From NCBI RefSeq assembly GCF_002482385.1, contig NZ_DLFW01000045.1, forward strand, positions 97,780 to 161,779: DNA of 64,000 nucleotides, in the 5' to 3' direction. Each line of letters starts with the position of its first letter. Position 1 is the first letter of the stretch. Position numbers and translations under genes: made by a program. Origin of the DNA: Dysgonomonas sp. UBA7710 (GTDB taxonomy: Bacteria > Bacteroidota > Bacteroidia > Bacteroidales > Dysgonomonadaceae). Shown one piece after another: positions 41,693-51,416 of the stretch. Below the pieces are notes generated by a model that was not told the origin of the DNA, ran no database searches, and was given only the letters and a program-made list of their open reading frames with translations.

Positions 41693-43603
41693 ATGAAAAC
41701 CATGAAATCTAAATTTTTAATTTGTCTTTTTATCTTAGTCCTGTCCGTACCCTCTTATGCTCAGGAGTACAAATCGGGAGCTGTGGAAAAAGACTATGTA
41801 GCTTATCTGTTTGCTTATTTTACAGGAAATAAGGTGGAAGAAGAGGCAATCCATTTTGCCATCAGCGCGGATGGATATAATTATAAATCATTGAATGGCA
41901 ATAAGCCGGTAATTGATCCCAAACTAATCAGTTCGACAGGAGGTGTCCGCGATCCGCATATATTGAGATGTGAGGACGGAAAAACCTTTTATATGGTGGT
42001 GACGGATATGACATCGTCGAAAGGCTGGGATTCGAACCGGGCAATGATCCTGTTGAAGTCGACGGATCTGGTAAACTGGTCGTCGAGTATCATAAATATT
42101 CAACATAAATATACAGGGCAGGAAGACCTGAAACGGGTATGGGCCCCGCAAACCATTTATGATCCCGAAGCAAAGAAATACATGGTTTACTGGTCGATGA
42201 AGCATGGCGGCGGTCAGGATATTATATATTATGCCTATGCGAATGCAGACTTTACGGACTTTGAGGGAGAACCGGAACAGTTGTTCTTTCCTGAGAACGG
42301 AAAATCGTGTATCGACGGGGATATTATCCTGGAAGACGGCACTTTCTATATGTTTTACAAAACCGAAGGACATGGCAATGGTATAAAGCTGGCTACGACC
42401 AACTCGCTGACTTCGGGCAAATGGATGGAGCATGAAGGTTATAAACAGCAGACAACGGAGGCAGTGGAGGGTTCCGGCGTATTCAGGCTGATAAATACCG
42501 ATACTTATATACTGATGTATGATGTGTATATGAAAGGTAAGTATCAATTTTGCGAAAGTAGCGATCTGGAGAATTTCCGTGTTATAGACCACGAGATATC
42601 GATGGATTTCCATCCCCGCCATGGTTCGGTTATTCCGGTGACACGTCAGGAGTTGAAGGCATTGACGGCTAAATGGGGTTTGCCGGAAGGTTTTCCCCCG
42701 GTAGGGAATAATCCCTTGCTTACGGGCTATTATGCCGACCCTGATATTATATATTCCAATAAAACAAAGAAATATTATATCTATCCTACCAGCGACGGGT
42801 TTGATGGCTGGGGCGGTTACTACTTCAAGACCTTCTCATCGGACAACCTGGAAGACTGGACGGATGAAGGGGTGATACTCGACCTGAAAAAAGATGTTTC
42901 GTGGGCCAACAGGAATGCATGGGCTCCGTGTATCGAAGAGAAGAAAGTAAATGGTAAATATAAATATTACTATTATTTCACTGCCGCGCAGAAGATCGGG
43001 GTGGCTGTCGCCGATGATCCGGCAGGCCCGTTCGTAGATTCGGGTAAAGCCCTGATCGATTTCAGGCCGGAAGGTATAAAGGGCGGTCAGGAGATAGACC
43101 CCGATGTATTTACCGACCCGGAAACGGGCAAGAGTTATCTCTATTGGGGTAACGGATATATGGCTGTGGCTGAACTGAATAAAGACATGGTGTCTATAAA
43201 GAAGGAAACGGTTAAGGTACGCACTCCGGATAAGACATTCCGTGAGGCTATTTCGGTCTTTTATAGGAAAGGGACGTATTACTTCCTTTGGTCGGAGGAC
43301 GATACACGGAGCGAAAATTACCGGGTAAGGTATGGTACTTCTACATCACCTGCAGGGGTTATCACGATTCCCGAAAACAATCTGATTCTGGCAAAAGACG
43401 CTGCTAAAGGTATTTACGGAACGGGTCATAATTCGGTACTGCAAATACCGGGTAAGGATGAATGGTATATCGTATATCATCGTTTCAACCGTCCCAACGG
43501 GATAAAGATGGGTGATGCGGCAGGTTTTCACAGGGAAGTATGTATCGATAAAATGGAGTTTAAGGCGGACGGCAGTATCGAAGCGGTAGTGCCGACGTTA
43601 TAA
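41693..43603 (+). CDS. Tandem double-GH43 glycoside hydrolase
   Basis: A 636-residue exported enzyme (signal peptide to about residue 23, PSYAQ) with two five-bladed GH43 propellers. The N-terminal one (about 35-325) shows the acidic triad candidates VRDPHI (Asp87), CIDGDI (Asp208) and VEGSGVF (Glu259). The C-terminal one (about 340-630) has YADPDIIY (Asp349), EIDPDVF and REAISVF. Both therefore look catalytically complete. GH43 enzymes are mostly arabinofuranosidases or xylosidases, so it could remove arabinose side chains. It is convergent with the HTCS gene, and the locus context suggests arabinogalactan. Specificity of either half is unknown. Confidence 0.88.
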   Translation: MKTMKSKFLICLFILVLSVPSYAQEYKSGAVEKDYVAYLFAYFTGNKVEEEAIHFAISADGYNYKSLNGNKPVIDPKLISSTGGVRDPHILRCEDGKTFYMVVTDMTSSKGWDSNRAMILLKSTDLVNWSSSIINIQHKYTGQEDLKRVWAPQTIYDPEAKKYMVYWSMKHGGGQDIIYYAYANADFTDFEGEPEQLFFPENGKSCIDGDIILEDGTFYMFYKTEGHGNGIKLATTNSLTSGKWMEHEGYKQQTTEAVEGSGVFRLINTDTYILMYDVYMKGKYQFCESSDLENFRVIDHEISMDFHPRHGSVIPVTRQELKALTAKWGLPEGFPPVGNNPLLTGYYADPDIIYSNKTKKYYIYPTSDGFDGWGGYYFKTFSSDNLEDWTDEGVILDLKKDVSWANRNAWAPCIEEKKVNGKYKYYYYFTAAQKIGVAVADDPAGPFVDSGKALIDFRPEGIKGGQEIDPDVFTDPETGKSYLYWGNGYMAVAELNKDMVSIKKETVKVRTPDKTFREAISVFYRKGTYYFLWSEDDTRSENYRVRYGTSTSPAGVITIPENNLILAKDAAKGIYGTGHNSVLQIPGKDEWYIVYHRFNRPNGIKMGDAAGFHREVCIDKMEFKADGSIEAVVPTL

Positions 43604-43684
43604 GATTTCAAGTTTCAAGATTTCAAAATTATCGAAATCTATGACTTTAAATCTTTAAATCTTTAAACTTGAAATCTTGAAATC
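43604..43684. repeat. GATTTCAAG-word hairpin after GH43
   Basis: GATTTCAAGTTTCAAGATTT (from 43604) pairs imperfectly with TTTAAACTTGAAATCTTGAA (to 43682), with AAATCTTT tandem words in the loop. It is a further private-word intergenic hairpin. Confidence 0.65.
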
Positions 43685-43723
43685 ATATAATATAGGTTTT
43701 TCTGGTTATCAGGCTTTTAAGGT

Positions 43724-43770
43724 AAAGGCCGGATAGCATGATTGGGTTACGTGTTATTCCGGCCTTTTGG
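43724..43770. terminator. Terminator between GH43 and the HTCS gene
   Basis: Perfect 10-bp stem AAAGGCCGGA (43724-43733) with TCCGGCCTTT (43758-43767), then TGGTTT on the + strand. It probably serves GH43 and may also help end the convergent HTCS transcript. Confidence 0.75.
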
Positions 43771-43774
43771 TTTA

Positions 43775-46700
43775 TTACCCTGCATTTCGTTGGAAATCGC
43801 TGGGGGTTACATTGAATTCCAGTTTGAAGCATGATGTGAAGTACTTCGGATCTGAGAAGCCTACCGAATAGGCGACCTCGGATATGGATATGGACTTGTC
43901 CTTCAACATCTGGCAGGCATGTTTCAGCCTGATATTGCGGATAAACTCGATAGGTGCAAGTCCTGTCATGGTCTTTATCTTACGGTACAGGGAAGACTTG
44001 GACATGTTCAGATGCTCGGCAAATGTATTGACATCGAACTCGGGTTCGGACAGATGCACCTCTATTATCTTTATGGCATTATTGAGGAACTGTTCATCAA
44101 TAGAAGGGTATTCGAGCGTAGAGATGTTTATCTCTATATCCGTCTTGAATTCTTTTTGCTTGTCCTTCTTGTTTGCCAGGAAATTGTTGATACGGGCTTC
44201 CAATACTTTAAGGTCAAAAGGTTTAGATATATATCCGTCAGCACCGGCATTATAACATTCTATACGGTCATCGGTGCTGTTTTTGGCAGTTAGCAATATT
44301 ACCGGGATATGGCTGGTTTCGAGGTCTTTCTTCAGTCTGCGGCAAAGTTCCAGCCCGTCCATTCGGGGCATCATAACGTCACTGATTACGATATCTATAT
44401 CGTTGTCTTTCACACGGTCCAATGCTTCCACTCCGTTGGGGGCTGTGAGTACATGGTAGTGTTTCGACAGTATATTGCCGATAAGGGTCAGTAACTCTTC
44501 GTTATCCTCGACCAGTAATACGGCCGTACGTTCTTTGATTTCCTGCTTGTTTGCATTCATATCTTCGCCGGAAGGTTCATCCAATGACATCAGGTCTATA
44601 TTCTTTTCGTATACGATGACCTGATCCGATCTGCCCATTTCCGAATCGTTGTAGCTCTCTTTATCTATCGGGATATCTATTGTGAATGTAGTGCCGGCAT
44701 CCACTTCACTTTCCACACTGATAGTACCGTGATGGAGGTCTACAAGGTCTTTTGTAAGAGATAGCCCTATGCCGTTTGTGTCGCTGGCTTCGGTCATCTT
44801 GTTGGTATAGAAGCGTGTGAAGATATCGGCCTGGTCTTCTTTGGCTATTCCTACTCCGGTATCACTTATCCTGATTTGCAGGTGCGGGTGGTTGTTGCTC
44901 AGGTATTTGTTCAGGCTTATCTCCACCTTTCCGTTCCGGGGTGTGTATTTATATGCATTGGATAACATATTGAATACTACTTTATCTATTTTATCCGCAT
45001 CGAAGTATCCCTGTATGTGGTTTGGCTGGGAGCTGAAAGAAAACCCGATATCTTTTTTCTTCATCAGTGGAAGGAAATTGGTATAGCATATATCGCGGAT
45101 GAATGTAACCGCTTCGCCTTGCGATATTTTGAGCTTCATATTCCCGCTTTCTACTTTCCGGAAGTCTAAAACCTGTTGTAACAAACGTTTCAGGCGGTTT
45201 ACACTCGAGCGCATGGTGTCGAACTGGGTAATCTTGCTTTTGTATGTGATTTCCGCATCATCGATCAGGCAGGATATAATGGTCAACGGCGTAAGAAAGT
45301 CATGTGAGATGTTGGTAAAGTAACGGAGCTTGGTTTGTGTGAGCTCTTCAGACTTGTCTTTCTCTATCTGCGCTATTTTCAGTTCGTTGCGAAGTTTTAT
45401 CCTGTTCTTGATAATTCTGTATGTCCAGTAGATTGCGGCGAGCAATAACACAAGATAGATGGCATATGCCCACCATGTTTCATAGAATGCGGGGCGTTTA
45501 TATATCATAAGTTTGGTAATCTCGCTGCTCCATAGCCTGTTTTCGTCGGTGGCTTTGATGTAAAATATGTGGGAGCCTTTGCTTAATTGATTATATATTG
45601 CAAACTGGCGGTCGTTCTCCGTATATACCCAGTCGTCGTCTACACCTTCCATCTTATAGGCATACTGTATCTTGGAAGGGAATGTGTAATCGAGAGAAGA
45701 AAAGTCAATCTCGATATTCTTGTCGTCAGGCTCGAAAGTCAGGGATTGCGAAGTTATATCGAACCGCTGATTTTTATTGCCCTGAAAAACAGAAGAGTTG
45801 TTGATCTTTATATCAGTAATGAAAGTCCGTGTTTGTTTTGCCTGTTCGGATAAAGTTTCGGATGGCGTAAACACTGATATACCCTTATTGCCTCCAAAGA
45901 ATATTTTACCATCTTTATTCTTGAAATAAGAATTGATGAGGAATGAATTGACTATAACCCCGTCGGTACCGGAATAATTCTTAGAGGCTCCGTTTTCCGG
46001 ATTGTACTCTGTAATACGTTTATTGGTAGATACCCATACGTGGCCGAAGTTGTCCGTGACAATATTAAGTATAGCTTCTCCGGTCATCTTCAGCGATTCG
46101 GATACATCTTTGAATTGCCGGCTGATGAGATCATAGGCTATGATGCTGCCTTCTTTAGTACCCAGCCATACTTTACCGTTTATATCGGCACAGATGGACT
46201 CTATGTTATTGCTCGGCAGATTGTTTTCTTCTTTGTTGAAATTCTTTATCTGGAGTTTCCCGGCCTGATAGTTTCCCGTCATAGGTACTTGAGATATCCC
46301 GGATGTTTTACTACTGATCCAGATCGTACCTCTTGTGTCTTCGGTTATACCGGAAATGGTACCGAGCGAAAAGCTGACCGCTTCAATATTGTCCTTATTA
46401 TATGGTTTAATGAGAAGCCCGGTAGTGGTTACTATCCAGATATTGTTATTCCGGTCTTCAAAGAATATGCGTGGATTGCCTGCATCTGAAGCAATGGTTG
46501 ATAAGTCGATACTTCTGGAAACGACGATATTATCTTTATCCTTCTTCATACAGTAAATCCTTGTCTCATTTTCAGGCCCCACCCATATTTCATCCGGAAT
46601 AGAACGGAATTGAGAAATGCAACTGACTGTACTTAACATCGGAAGCTTCCTTAATTGTGGGTAATCAGAATGGAAGCGTATACTGTTTTTGTCAGGATTG

Positions 46701-47842
46701 AAGATGCCTAAACCCCATCGGTTCTGATTTACCCAGATATCCCCGTCCCGGTCTACGCTGATAGCCGTTATATTCGGAGTTATTCCGGTTCGTTCCTTGA
46801 TAGATAAGATAGAGTAATTTTTAATGACTGGACGGTCGAAATTGATTGTAAGCACGCCTTCACTGAACGTTGCTATCCATAAGTTGCCAGTCCGATCTTT
46901 TATTATCTCGCTGTATATATTATTAGATTCCTTGAACAGGTAAGATACATCGATGTTTGTTAGCTTGCCATCCTTATCATATTCGAAAGCATGCAGGCCT
47001 GAGATCGACATTACCCAGACGTATCCGTATTTATCGTCCTGCACAATACTGAAAAATGTATCTTCTGCCAGTTGTCTTTCCTTATTGAAGACCTCTTGCC
47101 GGACATACATCTGATCTCCTTCTTTGTCCGGATTGAACAAATACAATCCATTGCCCCATGTACAAACCCAATATTGTTTCCTGTTGTCCTGATATATTCT
47201 GAAGGGGTTGTTCCCGCTTCCAATCTGGGGATAATGTTTGAATGTATCATCTTTAGGATTGTACCTGTATATACCATTCCTCCATAATGCTATCCATAGA
47301 CTGCCGTCGGGGGCTTCGTAGATAGAATTGATATTTGTGGAAGGGAGTTCATTGTTGTATTTCTTCTTTAGTGTTAAATCCGGATTATAGCATAAAACAG
47401 TGCTTCGCGTTCCTACCCATATATTGCCGTCGGATGCAACCAGAATCGTTTCAATATTTTGATTCAGGACTTCCTTATCTTCCAGAGGCGTGATTATATA
47501 TGTCTTTTTATCCAGAATATTTATTCCGCTTCGCGTGCCGATCCATAAGCGGTTGTTTTTATCTTCAGCCAGGCAGGAAATATCATTGCTCGCGATTAAA
47601 TCAGGGTTGTTAAGATTGGAACGGAAGGTCAGTATGCGATATCCATCGTATCTGCACAGCCCGTCTAAAGTACCGAACCACATAAAGCCCTCTTTGTCCT
47701 GATGTATTCTGCGGACAGAATTTGATGGCAATTGACTTATTAGAGGAATTGGCTTTACGGATATTTGTTTTGCCTCAATGTTCATAAACGCAAAAACAAA
47801 TAATAATAAGTATAGCCGGTATCGTTTTAAGCAGTAAAACAT
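43775..47842 (-). CDS. Hybrid two-component system sensor/regulator (HTCS)
   Basis: A 1355-residue one-protein signalling system. Order: signal anchor (1-25); about 14 two-component propeller repeats (about 30-700, for example MWFGTLDGLCRYDGYRILTF); a Y_Y_Y domain (about 715-785); a membrane helix (about 789-808); and a histidine kinase with the phospho-His near residue 847 in SHDFLTPLT and ATP-binding FNMLSNAYKYTP and DTGVGIAKED. A receiver follows, with its phospho-Asp near 1155 in SDVMMPRMDG. An AraC-type DNA-binding domain ends it (about 1250-1352). The periplasmic propeller senses an oligosaccharide. It is divergent from the GH2 gene and likely activates this polysaccharide locus. Confidence 0.97.
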   Translation of the reverse strand: MFYCLKRYRLYLLLFVFAFMNIEAKQISVKPIPLISQLPSNSVRRIHQDKEGFMWFGTLDGLCRYDGYRILTFRSNLNNPDLIASNDISCLAEDKNNRLWIGTRSGINILDKKTYIITPLEDKEVLNQNIETILVASDGNIWVGTRSTVLCYNPDLTLKKKYNNELPSTNINSIYEAPDGSLWIALWRNGIYRYNPKDDTFKHYPQIGSGNNPFRIYQDNRKQYWVCTWGNGLYLFNPDKEGDQMYVRQEVFNKERQLAEDTFFSIVQDDKYGYVWVMSISGLHAFEYDKDGKLTNIDVSYLFKESNNIYSEIIKDRTGNLWIATFSEGVLTINFDRPVIKNYSILSIKERTGITPNITAISVDRDGDIWVNQNRWGLGIFNPDKNSIRFHSDYPQLRKLPMLSTVSCISQFRSIPDEIWVGPENETRIYCMKKDKDNIVVSRSIDLSTIASDAGNPRIFFEDRNNNIWIVTTTGLLIKPYNKDNIEAVSFSLGTISGITEDTRGTIWISSKTSGISQVPMTGNYQAGKLQIKNFNKEENNLPSNNIESICADINGKVWLGTKEGSIIAYDLISRQFKDVSESLKMTGEAILNIVTDNFGHVWVSTNKRITEYNPENGASKNYSGTDGVIVNSFLINSYFKNKDGKIFFGGNKGISVFTPSETLSEQAKQTRTFITDIKINNSSVFQGNKNQRFDITSQSLTFEPDDKNIEIDFSSLDYTFPSKIQYAYKMEGVDDDWVYTENDRQFAIYNQLSKGSHIFYIKATDENRLWSSEITKLMIYKRPAFYETWWAYAIYLVLLLAAIYWTYRIIKNRIKLRNELKIAQIEKDKSEELTQTKLRYFTNISHDFLTPLTIISCLIDDAEITYKSKITQFDTMRSSVNRLKRLLQQVLDFRKVESGNMKLKISQGEAVTFIRDICYTNFLPLMKKKDIGFSFSSQPNHIQGYFDADKIDKVVFNMLSNAYKYTPRNGKVEISLNKYLSNNHPHLQIRISDTGVGIAKEDQADIFTRFYTNKMTEASDTNGIGLSLTKDLVDLHHGTISVESEVDAGTTFTIDIPIDKESYNDSEMGRSDQVIVYEKNIDLMSLDEPSGEDMNANKQEIKERTAVLLVEDNEELLTLIGNILSKHYHVLTAPNGVEALDRVKDNDIDIVISDVMMPRMDGLELCRRLKKDLETSHIPVILLTAKNSTDDRIECYNAGADGYISKPFDLKVLEARINNFLANKKDKQKEFKTDIEINISTLEYPSIDEQFLNNAIKIIEVHLSEPEFDVNTFAEHLNMSKSSLYRKIKTMTGLAPIEFIRNIRLKHACQMLKDKSISISEVAYSVGFSDPKYFTSCFKLEFNVTPSDFQRNAG

Positions 47843-48126
47843 ATTTAATTTCGGTATTAGGTTTTAGGAAATACAATATTAAAAATAATAATTGTTATTT
47901 TTACACCAATAAATAGTTAAAAGTGCTTTTTTAAAGAAAATGGAACTATTTTTACCCTATATGAATGATTTGTATACCCTCGTGCGGTTCTGTTTTCATT
48001 ATATTTGTAGAATATAGGATGTGCTTCGGCATAGCTCAAAGTAAACTTTGCCTCTGCCTCCGGCTTTCACTATAATTTGTGACATTGTAAGATAATCTCT
48101 TATATATAACAATCAAAAGCTAAAAC
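47843..48126. other. Divergent regulatory region between HTCS and GH2
   Basis: 284 bp with start codons facing outwards. No clear TAnnTTTG element was found for either gene. A more GC-rich patch at 48022-48070, with CAAAG/CTTTG pairing at 48037-48050, stands out from the AT-rich flanks and may be a dispersed repeat. Confidence 0.4.
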
Positions 48127-51100
48127 ATGAAAAAAACACTCTTTTTACTTTCTGTGTTTCTGTGCTCAGGTCTTTTTGCCCAGAATAACGTCCCTGATTG
48201 GGAAAATCCGGGAGTTTTTGCAGTAAATAAGGAAGAAACCCGTGCAACATCATTGCCTTATCCATCCGATCAATTGGCATTGACTGATGATTATGCGGCT
48301 TCTCCTTATTATCAATTACTCGATGGAATGTGGAAATTCCACTGGGTGCCTAAGATCGCGGACGTTCCGGACGGATTTTATGAGGAAAACTATGATGCGA
48401 GCAAGTGGGTGAACATGCCTGTACCGGGCAATTGGGAATTCAACGGTTACGGTATTCCGATGTATGTAAATACTGGCTTCGGCTTTAAGAAGAATCCACC
48501 GTATATCGATAGGGAAGATTCGCCTACAGGGGCGTACCGTCACGAATTCAATATTCCAGATAATTGGGACGGACGTAAGGTATTCATTCATTTCGACGGA
48601 GGTACGAATTCGATGTATGTATGGGTAAACGGTCAGAAAGTAGGTTATACCGAAAATGCCAAAAGTCCGGCAGAATTCGATATTACAAAATATATACGCA
48701 AGGGAAAAAATATACTGGCTTGCGAAGTGCATAAATTCAGCGACGGCTCATACCTTGAAGATCAGGATATGTGGCGTCTTGGAGGTATAAACAGGAGCGT
48801 ATATTTATATAGTACCGCGCAAACACGTATCTGGGATTTCTTTGCCCATCCCGATCTGGATAGGAATTACAAGAACGGGGTATTCAGTGTGGATGTAAAA
48901 TTGAAGAACTATACGAATGCAGCGCAAGTTCAGACTGTAGATGTAGCGATAATAGATAATACAGGAAAGAAAGTATTCGGCAAGTCTCAGAAAACATCTA
49001 TTCCGGCAGAGAATACCAGTGATTTGTCATTTTCAGGAAATATATCGAACCCGTTGAAATGGACGGCTGAAACACCGAACCTTTATATTATGCTGATTAC
49101 ATTGAAGGATAGTAAAGGCAATGTGGTGGAGGCGACTTCGCATAAAATAGGATTCCGTAAGATTGAAATAAAAGACGGGCAACTTTTTGTCAACGGTAAA
49201 AAAGTGTTCTTTAAAGGAGTGAACCTGCATGAGTTCAACACAAATACAGGACAGGTAGTTACCCGCAAAGAAATGATGCGTAACCTGCAACTGATGAAAG
49301 AACTGAATATAAATGCTGTGCGTACATCCCACTATCCGCAACAACCGCTTTGGTACAAGCTTTGTGACGAGTATGGCATTTATCTGGTAGACGAAGCAAA
49401 TCTTGAATCGCATGGTCTGGGCTATGGCCCCGATAATGTATCGAACTTTCCTGAATGGCATGCCGCGCATATGGATCGCATTATCCGTGCGGTAGAACGT
49501 GATAAGAATCATGCTTCGGTTATCTTCTGGTCGCTGGGTAATGAGGCCAGCAACGGCAAAGCGTTCTTCGATATGTACGATTGGGCTAAAGCCCGGGATA
49601 ATAGCCGCCCGGTACAATATGAGCAGGCCTATCAGAAAGACCGCAACACGGATATTATCTGTCACATGTATCCTTCATGGGAAAATATGAAGCGTGATGC
49701 AGCCAAAGATTTGGGACGTCCGTATATCATGTGCGAGTATGCGCATGCAATGGGTAATAGTATGGGTAATTTTCAGGAATACTGGGATTTGATGCGTTCA
49801 AGCAAAAATATGCAGGGCGGCTTCATCTGGGAATGGTACAATCACGGATACCCGGCTAAGGATGAACAGGATCGTTTCTACTGGGCATACGGTGGTGACC
49901 TGAAAGGGTATAATAAGATGAATGACGGGAACTTTGTTGCCGACGGTCTTATAAGTCCCGATCAGAACTATATTCCACATACCCACATAGTGAAGAAGGT
50001 ATATCAGAATATCTTATTCGAAGCTAAAGATCTGAATAATGGTATAATCACTGTAATCAACGACTTCAAGTTTACTGACCTTACCAATAAGAATTATACT
50101 TATAAATGGGTATTGCTGAGAAACGGAGAGAATGCCGGCGAGGGTACATTCGATATTACTATTCCCGCCGACTCGCGAAAGGATATCAAACTGAACGTCC
50201 CTGCGATAAAAGCAGAAGCCGGAACAGAATATTATCTTCAATTGTTTGCATACAGCAAGGAAGATACACCGTTTATCAAAGCCGGATTTGAAGTAGCTAA
50301 AGGTGAATTTGCTTTTGCTTCCAATAATTATTTTGCACAATCGGACGCATCGGGTTCTTTGACTATAGATAAAAAAGACGACAAGATCATCGTGACATCG
50401 GGAACTCTGGTTTATGAATTCTCTTCTAAGGATGGTCGTAGCTTACTCTCTATGACGAATGACGGAAAGAAAGTATTCAATGAACTTCCTCGTTTGAACT
50501 TCTGGCGTGCTCCTACCGATAATGACTTCGGTGAATGGGTTCAGTATAACCTTCGTTTATGGGATGCTGCCGGACATAATATTATATATATATTCAAGGG
50601 TTTGCAAGAGGCTAATGGAGGCATTACGGTTAATTACGAAGCCAAGTTGAAAGGTATTGAAGCCAAAGTTGATTTGGCCTATACTGTGAATAAAGACGGA
50701 AGCCTCACTACTATGGCTAATTACAAAGCCTTGGCAGACGATCTTCCTGAGATGGTACATTTCGGTATGATTATGGCTCTTCCGAAACAAATGGATGACT
50801 TCACCTGGTATGGACGTGGCCCGTGGGAGAACTATATTGACCGTAATCACGATACATTTATGGGTATCTGGAATGGTAAAGTAGAAGAGCAGGCTTTTGC
50901 TTATTATCGTCCGCAAGAGACAGGTAATAAGACAGATGTTCGGTGGCTGACATTGAAGAATAAAGACGGTAAAGGTATTAAAGTTACGGGAGTACAGCCT
51001 TTATCGGTAAGCGCGACCAATAACAGGCCGGAAGATCTTGACCCGGGCATGACCAAGAAACAGCAGCATGCTTCCGATATTCTGCCACGTAACGAGACTG

Positions 51101-51228
51101 TGTTGTGTGTCGATTTATTCCAGCGTGGAGTAGCCGGATTGAATTCATGGGGCGCAAGTCCGCTCGCACCATACAGGTTCTTTGGAAAAGAATATACATA
51201 TGGTTACACAATTAGCGTTATAAAATAA
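48127..51228 (+). CDS. GH2 family beta-galactosidase
   Basis: A 1033-residue exported enzyme (signal peptide to about residue 18, GLFAQ) of the LacZ type: sugar-binding domain, immunoglobulin-like domain, TIM barrel, second Ig-like domain and a C-terminal beta-galactosidase small-chain domain. The acid/base is Glu473 in SLGNEASNG, and the nucleophile is Glu537 in IMCEYAHAMGNSMGN. Also seen are VRTSHYPQQPLWYKLCDEYG, FNFWRAPTDND-like LNFWRAPTDNDFG, and WYGRGPWENYIDR near the C-terminus. In this locus it probably removes beta-galactose from side chains; secretion suggests a periplasmic site. It is divergent from the HTCS gene and has its own terminator. Confidence 0.95.
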   Translation: MKKTLFLLSVFLCSGLFAQNNVPDWENPGVFAVNKEETRATSLPYPSDQLALTDDYAASPYYQLLDGMWKFHWVPKIADVPDGFYEENYDASKWVNMPVPGNWEFNGYGIPMYVNTGFGFKKNPPYIDREDSPTGAYRHEFNIPDNWDGRKVFIHFDGGTNSMYVWVNGQKVGYTENAKSPAEFDITKYIRKGKNILACEVHKFSDGSYLEDQDMWRLGGINRSVYLYSTAQTRIWDFFAHPDLDRNYKNGVFSVDVKLKNYTNAAQVQTVDVAIIDNTGKKVFGKSQKTSIPAENTSDLSFSGNISNPLKWTAETPNLYIMLITLKDSKGNVVEATSHKIGFRKIEIKDGQLFVNGKKVFFKGVNLHEFNTNTGQVVTRKEMMRNLQLMKELNINAVRTSHYPQQPLWYKLCDEYGIYLVDEANLESHGLGYGPDNVSNFPEWHAAHMDRIIRAVERDKNHASVIFWSLGNEASNGKAFFDMYDWAKARDNSRPVQYEQAYQKDRNTDIICHMYPSWENMKRDAAKDLGRPYIMCEYAHAMGNSMGNFQEYWDLMRSSKNMQGGFIWEWYNHGYPAKDEQDRFYWAYGGDLKGYNKMNDGNFVADGLISPDQNYIPHTHIVKKVYQNILFEAKDLNNGIITVINDFKFTDLTNKNYTYKWVLLRNGENAGEGTFDITIPADSRKDIKLNVPAIKAEAGTEYYLQLFAYSKEDTPFIKAGFEVAKGEFAFASNNYFAQSDASGSLTIDKKDDKIIVTSGTLVYEFSSKDGRSLLSMTNDGKKVFNELPRLNFWRAPTDNDFGEWVQYNLRLWDAAGHNIIYIFKGLQEANGGITVNYEAKLKGIEAKVDLAYTVNKDGSLTTMANYKALADDLPEMVHFGMIMALPKQMDDFTWYGRGPWENYIDRNHDTFMGIWNGKVEEQAFAYYRPQETGNKTDVRWLTLKNKDGKGIKVTGVQPLSVSATNNRPEDLDPGMTKKQQHASDILPRNETVLCVDLFQRGVAGLNSWGASPLAPYRFFGKEYTYGYTISVIK

Positions 51229-51252
51229 ACGGATTGGAATAATAAATAACCG

Positions 51253-51290
51253 ACCTTGCCCGAAATTCTTTTCAGGCAAGGTTTTTTTAT
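51253..51290 (+). terminator. Terminator after GH2
   Basis: ACCTTGCC (51253-51260) pairs with GGCAAGGT (51275-51282), followed by TTTTTT. Confidence 0.9.
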
Positions 51291-51416
51291 AGGTGAATTT
51301 TAATTCTGAATTAAATCTCCCCCCTTTTTGACCTAATTGAATCCTGTTAGTTAGAATATTCTTAGGCACTTTTGTACTAATGAAACGTGTGAAAAATCTA
51401 AGTATATAATTACACC

